A stretch of 64,000 nucleotides of DNA, from NCBI GenBank assembly GCA_023665905.1, contig JAMPDA010000003.1, positions 1 to 64,000 of the forward strand. The letters run 5' to 3'. Below the pieces are notes generated by a model. The model saw nothing but the letters and a program-made list of their open reading frames with translations, was not told where the DNA came from and searched no databases. Shown one piece after another: positions 59,883 to 64,000 of this stretch (its first letter is position 1; the number at the start of each line of letters is the position of its first letter). The position numbers and the translations under genes are program-made. Source of the stretch: Roseburia sp. (GTDB lineage: Bacteria > Bacillota > Clostridia > Christensenellales > Pumilibacteraceae).

Positions 59883-61118
59883 ATGCATAAACAACTTATC
59901 AAGAACCTCGCAAAAGCGGTAGTGCTGTCCGGCGTTCACGTACAGCCCGACGAAGAAGTTTTGGTCATCACGTCGGTGCACGCGGCGGAACTGACGCGCG
60001 AGGTGGTGCGGCTCTGCTACGAGCAGGGTGCAAAACGCGTACAGGTAGACTATCGCGACGGCGAGCTGGACAAGCTCACGTACAAGTATCAGTCGGAAGA
60101 AACGCTTACGCACAAGCCGCAGTTCGTGTACGACGAGCGCAACTACTTCGCCGAAGTCGGCGGATGCGTTATCAACATCATTTGCGAGGATCCCAACGGC
60201 TTGAAGACCGCGGACGCCGCAAAAATAACGTCGTCGCGCCGCGCGGACATGAAAGGTCTTGCGCCCTACTACGACAAGGCGATGTCCAACAAGATAAAGT
60301 GGTCGATAATCGCGTTCCCCCACCCCGATTGGGCTAAATTGATGTTCCCCGACCTCGACGAGCGCGACGCGTACAAAAAGCTCGGCAAATACATCGCAAA
60401 AACGACGCGCGTGGACTGCGACGACCCCGTCGAAGCCTGGAAACAGCACGCCGACTCGCTGCGGCGGCGGTGCGAAAAGCTTAACGCGGCAAAGATAACG
60501 CGCTTCCACTATAAAAACAAGCTCGGCACCGACCTTTACGTCGGCATGCCCAAAAATTACGTGTTCGCCGGCGGCGCGGAAGAATGCAACGGCGAATCGT
60601 TCAACGCCAACATGCCGACGGAGGAAGTATTTTCCGCGCCCGACTGCAACAGGATCGACGGCACGGTAAAGGCGTCCATGCCGCTCTGCTATAACGGCAA
60701 GATAATCGAGGGCATCGAACTGACGCTCGAGGGCGGAAAAATAGTCAAGTACTCGGCAAAGACCGACGAGGACGTACTCAAAGGCATAATCGAAACGGAC
60801 GAGGGCTCGCACAGCTTCGGCGAGATCGCACTCGTGCCGTACGACTCCCCCATCAGCAAACTGCACACGCTGTTCTATGAAACACTGTTCGACGAGAACG
60901 CGAGCTGCCACTTCGCCATAGGCAGAGCGTACCCCACATGCGTCAAGGGCGGCGACGAAATGACCAAAGCGCAGCAGAAAGCCGCCGGCTTGAACAATTC
61001 CGACGTGCACGTGGACTTCATGGTCGGCACAAAGGACCTGCAAATAACCGCCGAAACGGAAGACGGAAAGACCCTCGTCGTTTTCGAGGACGGCAATTTT
61101 TCCAAAGACTTCGAGTAA
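59883..61118 (+). CDS. M29 family aminopeptidase
   Basis: A 411-residue thermophilic-type metalloaminopeptidase (AmpS/PepS family). Metal-binding region EGSHSFGEIALVPYDSPIS followed by FYETLFDENASCHFAIGRAY, then HVDFMVGTKDLQI. It trims N-terminal residues from peptides in the cytoplasm. AAGGAG lies about 6 nt before the ATG. It follows the fumarase genes by 48 nt and may share their transcript. Confidence 0.93.
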   Translation: MHKQLIKNLAKAVVLSGVHVQPDEEVLVITSVHAAELTREVVRLCYEQGAKRVQVDYRDGELDKLTYKYQSEETLTHKPQFVYDERNYFAEVGGCVINIICEDPNGLKTADAAKITSSRRADMKGLAPYYDKAMSNKIKWSIIAFPHPDWAKLMFPDLDERDAYKKLGKYIAKTTRVDCDDPVEAWKQHADSLRRRCEKLNAAKITRFHYKNKLGTDLYVGMPKNYVFAGGAEECNGESFNANMPTEEVFSAPDCNRIDGTVKASMPLCYNGKIIEGIELTLEGGKIVKYSAKTDEDVLKGIIETDEGSHSFGEIALVPYDSPISKLHTLFYETLFDENASCHFAIGRAYPTCVKGGDEMTKAQQKAAGLNNSDVHVDFMVGTKDLQITAETEDGKTLVVFEDGNFSKDFE

Positions 61119-61140
61119 GTCGGCGCACGCGCCGCAAGTG

Positions 61141-61905
61141 AAGATGTAAAAAGGAATAGTGAATAGGTGCGGTGGTTTGACCGCCTCACCCAATGCCGCG
61201 AACTCAAACCACCGTTTTGTCATTTCGACCTACGCGAGTACAGCCAAACCACCTTCATGTCATTTCGACCGGAGCGAGCGACAGCGAGCGTAGCGGAGAA
61301 ATCCAGGCGCGTAAGCGCCACACATGATTATTGTAGAGCTGTAGTAAAGCTGCGCAGTTCTGCGGCGGATCGCCTGGATCTCTCCACGCGCATTGCTCCG
61401 CAATGCTTGGTCGAGATGACAAATCAAGTTAAGAAGTAAAAAGGAATAGTGAAAATGTGCGGTGGTTTGACCGCTTCACTCAACGCCGCACACTCCAACC
61501 ACCTTCATGTCATTTCGACCTACGCGAGCACAGCCAAACCACCCTCATGTCATTTCGACCGGAGCGAGCGACAGCGAGCGTAGCGGAGAAATCCAGCGGC
61601 GCAAGCCGCGCATTGCCAAAGGAACAGCTTTTCATTTCTGCGGCGGATCGCCTGGATCTCTCCACGCGCATTGCTCCGCAATGCTTGGTCGAGATGACAA
61701 ATCAAGTTAAGATGTAAAAAGGAATAGTGAAAAGGTGCGGCGATTTGACCGCTTCATTCAACGCCGCGAACTCCAACCACCTCTTTGTCATTTCGACCTA
61801 CGCGAGTACAGCCAAACCACCTTCATGTCATTTCGACCGGAGCGAGCGATAGCGAGCGTAGCGGAGAAATCCAGGCGCGTAAGCGCCGCATGGTTATTGT
61901 ACAGA
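61141..61905 (+). repeat. three tandem copies of a ~280-bp intergenic repeat
   Basis: Units begin at about 61141, 61431 and 61708, each starting with AAGATGTAAAAAGGAATAGT. Each contains GTCATTTCGACC, then GGAGCGAGCGACAGCGAGCG, and copies 1 and 2 end with GGTCGAGATGACA, the inverted match of the first. The third copy lacks the right arm. No ribosome-site-associated ORF is present. It resembles the dispersed intergenic palindromes found in many gut bacteria. Confidence 0.9.
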
Positions 61906-61939
61906 TATAATATAGCCGCACGGCTTAGGGTCAAAAAGT

Positions 61940-62734
61940 ATGAGTTTTTTATCCGCCAATGAGATAATTGCCCAACGGGTATTCAATCCGCTGTACATCA
62001 TTCTGGACAGTGTTTTTATCGTGCTGTTACTCAGCGCGCTTGTCGTCAAAAAGCGCTATATGACCGTATTGTTCTCGATATTCGGCGGCGTGCTGTACAT
62101 GATAGTCGATTACGGGATATTTCACCTCGCCCTGCACACACGGTCGATCGAGGGCGGCAGTATGTTTTGGGTGCTGCTGTGGATGTCGATGAGCTACGGC
62201 ATAACCAACTTCGCGCTGATCTGGATATGGGTGAGCAAAGACCGATATTACATCGAGTACACCGCCGCTATTTGGATCTGGTGGATATGCTGTCCTATAA
62301 TAGCGTCGATGGGCGGCGACGCCACCATAAAGATCCAACGCACGACGGGCGCTTATCACGGTTTTATGGCTGTCTTTATGTGCGTATCTTACTTTGCGCT
62401 GATAGTATACAACCTTTTGCAAAAGGATAAAGACAAGCGATTTAACATAGTTTGGCTGTTCGCACTCGGCATATTGGTCCAGCTCGGCTGGGAGGTCGGC
62501 TTGCTCATAGGCGGCATACGCTCGGCGGAGTTCGACGTGTTCCAAAAACTAATGACGCTCGTCACGAACTCGCTTATCGAAACGAACTTAGGCTTGCCGG
62601 CGCTCTACTGCATTTATCTCCTGCTGTCGAGCAGACGCAACGAGGACCTTACCAAACACGACGCGCGCCAAACATTTACCGAACGCCTAAAATCCAACAA
62701 CGCCGAACGCTATCGCAAAGATAAAAATATATGA
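61940..62734 (+). CDS. hypothetical membrane protein, about seven TM helices
   Basis: A 264-residue integral membrane protein with helices at about 15-37, 41-60, 70-90, 95-115, 135-160, 168-190 and 205-225, and a charged C-terminal tail. Trp-rich segments (IWIWVSKDRYY, IWIWWICC) stand out. No family recognised. It follows the tandem repeats directly, with a weak ribosome site and a TATAAT about 40 nt upstream that lacks a clear -35. Confidence 0.75.
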   Translation: MSFLSANEIIAQRVFNPLYIILDSVFIVLLLSALVVKKRYMTVLFSIFGGVLYMIVDYGIFHLALHTRSIEGGSMFWVLLWMSMSYGITNFALIWIWVSKDRYYIEYTAAIWIWWICCPIIASMGGDATIKIQRTTGAYHGFMAVFMCVSYFALIVYNLLQKDKDKRFNIVWLFALGILVQLGWEVGLLIGGIRSAEFDVFQKLMTLVTNSLIETNLGLPALYCIYLLLSSRRNEDLTKHDARQTFTERLKSNNAERYRKDKNI

Positions 62735-62775
62735 TATCGAGATAAACGGGTCGCGAGCCTTGCTTGCGATCCTTT

Positions 62776-63120
62776 TTAAGTCGAACTTTTTGCAGTGTTT
62801 ATCGAGGCGATGAGCAATCTGCGGATTGTTCCGCAGGCATTTTTCAAATCTTTAACGATAGTTGCATTTGCCAAATGCACGCCGACAAAAAGCTCCAACC
62901 AATATTCGGTTTCGTAGCACTCTTTTAACGCTATTTGCAGTTTTGAAATAAAATCGGCTTTACTTTGGGCATAATTAGCTTCGTGAATATTCGCACCGAT
63001 CGACGTTGCGGAACGCTCCAACTGATTTACAAGCGCACTATGCCCTTTGATATTTTCAGTCATGTCTATGACTTTTATCGAAAATTCCATAGACAGATCC
63101 GCTAATTTGTTTTCCCTCAT
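62776..63120 (-). CDS. four-helix-bundle protein (S23/IVP family)
   Basis: A 114-residue protein of the 23S rRNA intervening-sequence (S23) four-helix-bundle family, related in fold to the accessory variability determinant of diversity-generating retroelements. QLERSATSIGANIHEAN is the signature, followed by FISKLQIALKECYETEYWLE. Not inside an rRNA gene here. Directly upstream lies an array of small hairpins. GGAG precedes the ATG by 6 nt. Confidence 0.9.
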   Translation of the reverse strand: MRENKLADLSMEFSIKVIDMTENIKGHSALVNQLERSATSIGANIHEANYAQSKADFISKLQIALKECYETEYWLELFVGVHLANATIVKDLKNACGTIRRLLIASINTAKSST

Positions 63121-63135
63121 TTTTATCTCCGTAAA

Positions 63136-63290
63136 GATGAAATATTGCTATCGCAATATGAAATATCTTCGATATGAAATTGCACACGGTGCAATGAAAT
63201 AAATTCGCCATTAATGTGCGAAGCACATTTCATATTCCGTAAGGAATATTTCATAGTGCAAACTATTTCGCTCGCCGACAGGCGAATTTA
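63136..63290. repeat. array of six small hairpins joined by TGAAAT / ATTTCA linkers
   Basis: Left half: hairpins ATATTGC-TATC-GCAATAT (63142-63159), ATATC-TTC-GATAT (63163-63175), ATTGCAC-ACG-GTGCAAT (63179-63195), each followed by TGAAAT. Right half: ATGTGC-GAA-GCACAT (63214-63228), ATATTCC-GTAA-GGAATAT (63232-63249), ATAGT-GCAA-ACTAT (63253-63266), joined by ATTTCA, the reverse complement linker. AATTCGCC (63202-63209) also pairs with GGCGAATT (63281-63288). Confidence 0.9.
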
Positions 63291-63294
63291 ATTG

Positions 63295-63325
63295 AAAAAC
63301 CCCAAGCGATACGCTCGGGGTTTTT
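63295..63325. terminator. bidirectional terminator after tRNA-fMet
   Basis: Arms AAAAACCCC (63295-63303) and GGGGTTTTT (63317-63325) enclose a nested AGCG-ATA-CGCT hairpin. It ends the minus-strand tRNA just before the hairpin array. Confidence 0.9.
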
Positions 63326-63327
63326 CA

Positions 63328-63405
<78 letters not shown>

Positions 63406-63421
63406 TCAAATTACGTATTCG

Positions 63422-63450
63422 ATTATACAGCATGAACGCCCGTTTGTCAA
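63422..63450 (-). promoter_or_regulatory. promoter of tRNA-fMet
   Basis: Reverse-strand TTGACA (63445-63450), 17-nt spacer, TATAAT (63422-63427), a perfect match. Confidence 0.88.
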
Positions 63451-63764
63451 CCGTTTTACGCATGCGCAAGCGGCATTTTTTGTCGAAAGTACATGCGCTT
63501 ATATTTTTATATCGCACAATTTATAGTTTTATCACATAAATATCCGCCGAAAACCGCGATATTTATGAATTTATATACGGCTTCGGAACATCCGTCGGCG
63601 CAAACCATTATGATATTATATTACCTGTCGCAATTATCCGTATACAAATATATTTACATGATTCGACATTTTAAAAAATGCCGAACATAAGCTAAAAACA
63701 GCACAAAAAATGCTCAAAATTCGTTGATTAATCAACATTAATTTCGTCATATACGTCAAAACCA
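63451..63764. other. A+T-rich intergenic region without a gene
   Basis: About 310 bp with no supportable ORF. It contains a perfect 14-bp palindrome GTTGATTAATCAAC (63723-63736), a candidate operator 29 bp upstream of the -35 of the last gene. Confidence 0.6.
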
Positions 63765-63793
63765 TTGACATTAATGACCGAAAGTGCTATAAT
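63765..63793 (+). promoter_or_regulatory. promoter of the 63847 gene
   Basis: TTGACA (63765-63770), 17-nt spacer, TATAAT (63788-63793). The leader of about 45 nt ends with CGGAG before the ATG. Confidence 0.88.
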
Positions 63794-63846
63794 TTGAGCA
63801 TTAAATCGCAATAGTCGGCGCGGGTTCCCGTTGCCGCGGAGTATAA

Positions 63847-64000
63847 ATGACAAATCAATCGTTAATGAAGCCCAAATCTGTGCTTACAAAGCGCAGAAAA
63901 GTTATAGCATTTTTGCTGGCGACCATACTGACCGTCGCAATAGTCACCGGATTTTCGTCCGGCTTTGACAGCGACGGCACCATATACACGCCGGACGGCG
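63847..64000 (+). CDS. exported protein, N-terminal fragment
   Basis: Only the first 51 codons are present. A basic stretch KPKSVLTKRRK precedes a hydrophobic helix IAFLLATILTVAIVTGF, then SSGFDSDGTIYTPDG, consistent with a signal peptide or anchor. Function unknown. Strong promoter and GGAG are present. Confidence 0.75.
   Translation, partial: MTNQSLMKPKSVLTKRRKVIAFLLATILTVAIVTGFSSGFDSDGTIYTPDG

Noticed and set aside
61141..61905. CRISPR array
   Set aside because: Units are about 280 bp with conserved interiors, not short repeats with unique spacers, and no cas genes are present.
63136..63290. CRISPR-like array of short repeats
   Set aside because: The 6-nt linkers flip orientation in the middle and the intervening sequences are hairpins, not spacers.

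Overview
The window comes from an anaerobic, Gram-positive-type bacterium of the Bacillota (Clostridia-like). BofA-family and SpoVG proteins occur in sporulating lineages. RecD2, YchF, RNase R, SecG and a WalJ-RlmH neighbourhood are arranged as in Firmicutes. A flavodiiron protein and a reverse rubrerythrin point to an oxygen-scavenging anaerobe. Housekeeping genes are G+C-rich, with abundant AUA, CUC and CGC codons, and many promoters read as TTGACA-17 nt-TATAAT. The genus cannot be fixed from the sequence, and there are no rRNA genes or phage structural genes.

Layout. Positions 1-16345 are mostly minus-strand housekeeping genes: a truncated membrane protein, recD2-metK, proS, a two-component pair, pyk, metA and a cadmium/zinc efflux operon (ArsR repressor, HMA chaperone, P-type ATPase) with a visible SmtB/ArsR operator. 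Positions 16440-23470 look accessory: a tyrosine recombinase, a RelB/RelE-type toxin-antitoxin pair, a 1579-residue BspA-like lipoprotein with DNA-level tandem repeats, and a 58-residue unknown, ending at tRNA-Arg(ACG). Positions 23700-27600 hold the GGGtGRT/NifU-like pair, flavodiiron FprA and reverse rubrerythrin. Positions 27600-32200 hold small membrane proteins, including two bPH-like proteins divergent from an XRE regulator with a clear operator.

Positions 32350-40900 are a branched-chain amino-acid block (ilvB, ilvN, a PfoR-like PTS-IIC protein, ilvD, leuC, leuD, leuB) followed by an acyl carrier protein. ilvC and leuA are absent from the window. Positions 41000-50740 carry a secreted transglutaminase-like lipoprotein, an S1C protease, ung with an ArsR regulator, argS, ychF, rnr and secG. 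Positions 50770-51400 contain a MITE-like element and a hairpin-rich gap with no recognised gene. Then come spoVG and murC. A minus-strand run of tightly packed genes (walJ, two CPBP proteases, rlmH, an M14 peptidase, tadA) stands divergent from a class I fumarase/tartrate dehydratase. The right end has an M29 aminopeptidase, three tandem intergenic repeats, a four-helix-bundle protein beside a striking hairpin array, initiator tRNA-fMet, and the start of an exported protein.

The most notable signals are these. (1) Several genes have a -10 box exactly 6 nt before the ATG and no Shine-Dalgarno sequence, suggesting leaderless transcripts (xre 30364, arsR 45074, walJ 58424, fumarase 58505). (2) The six-hairpin TGAAAT/ATTTCA array is coupled to a four-helix-bundle gene. 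(3) The bPH/XRE cassette has its operator inside the promoter spacer. (4) The gap at 51040-51375 is structured. (5) The GGGtGRT/NifU-like pair is conserved but functionally unresolved.
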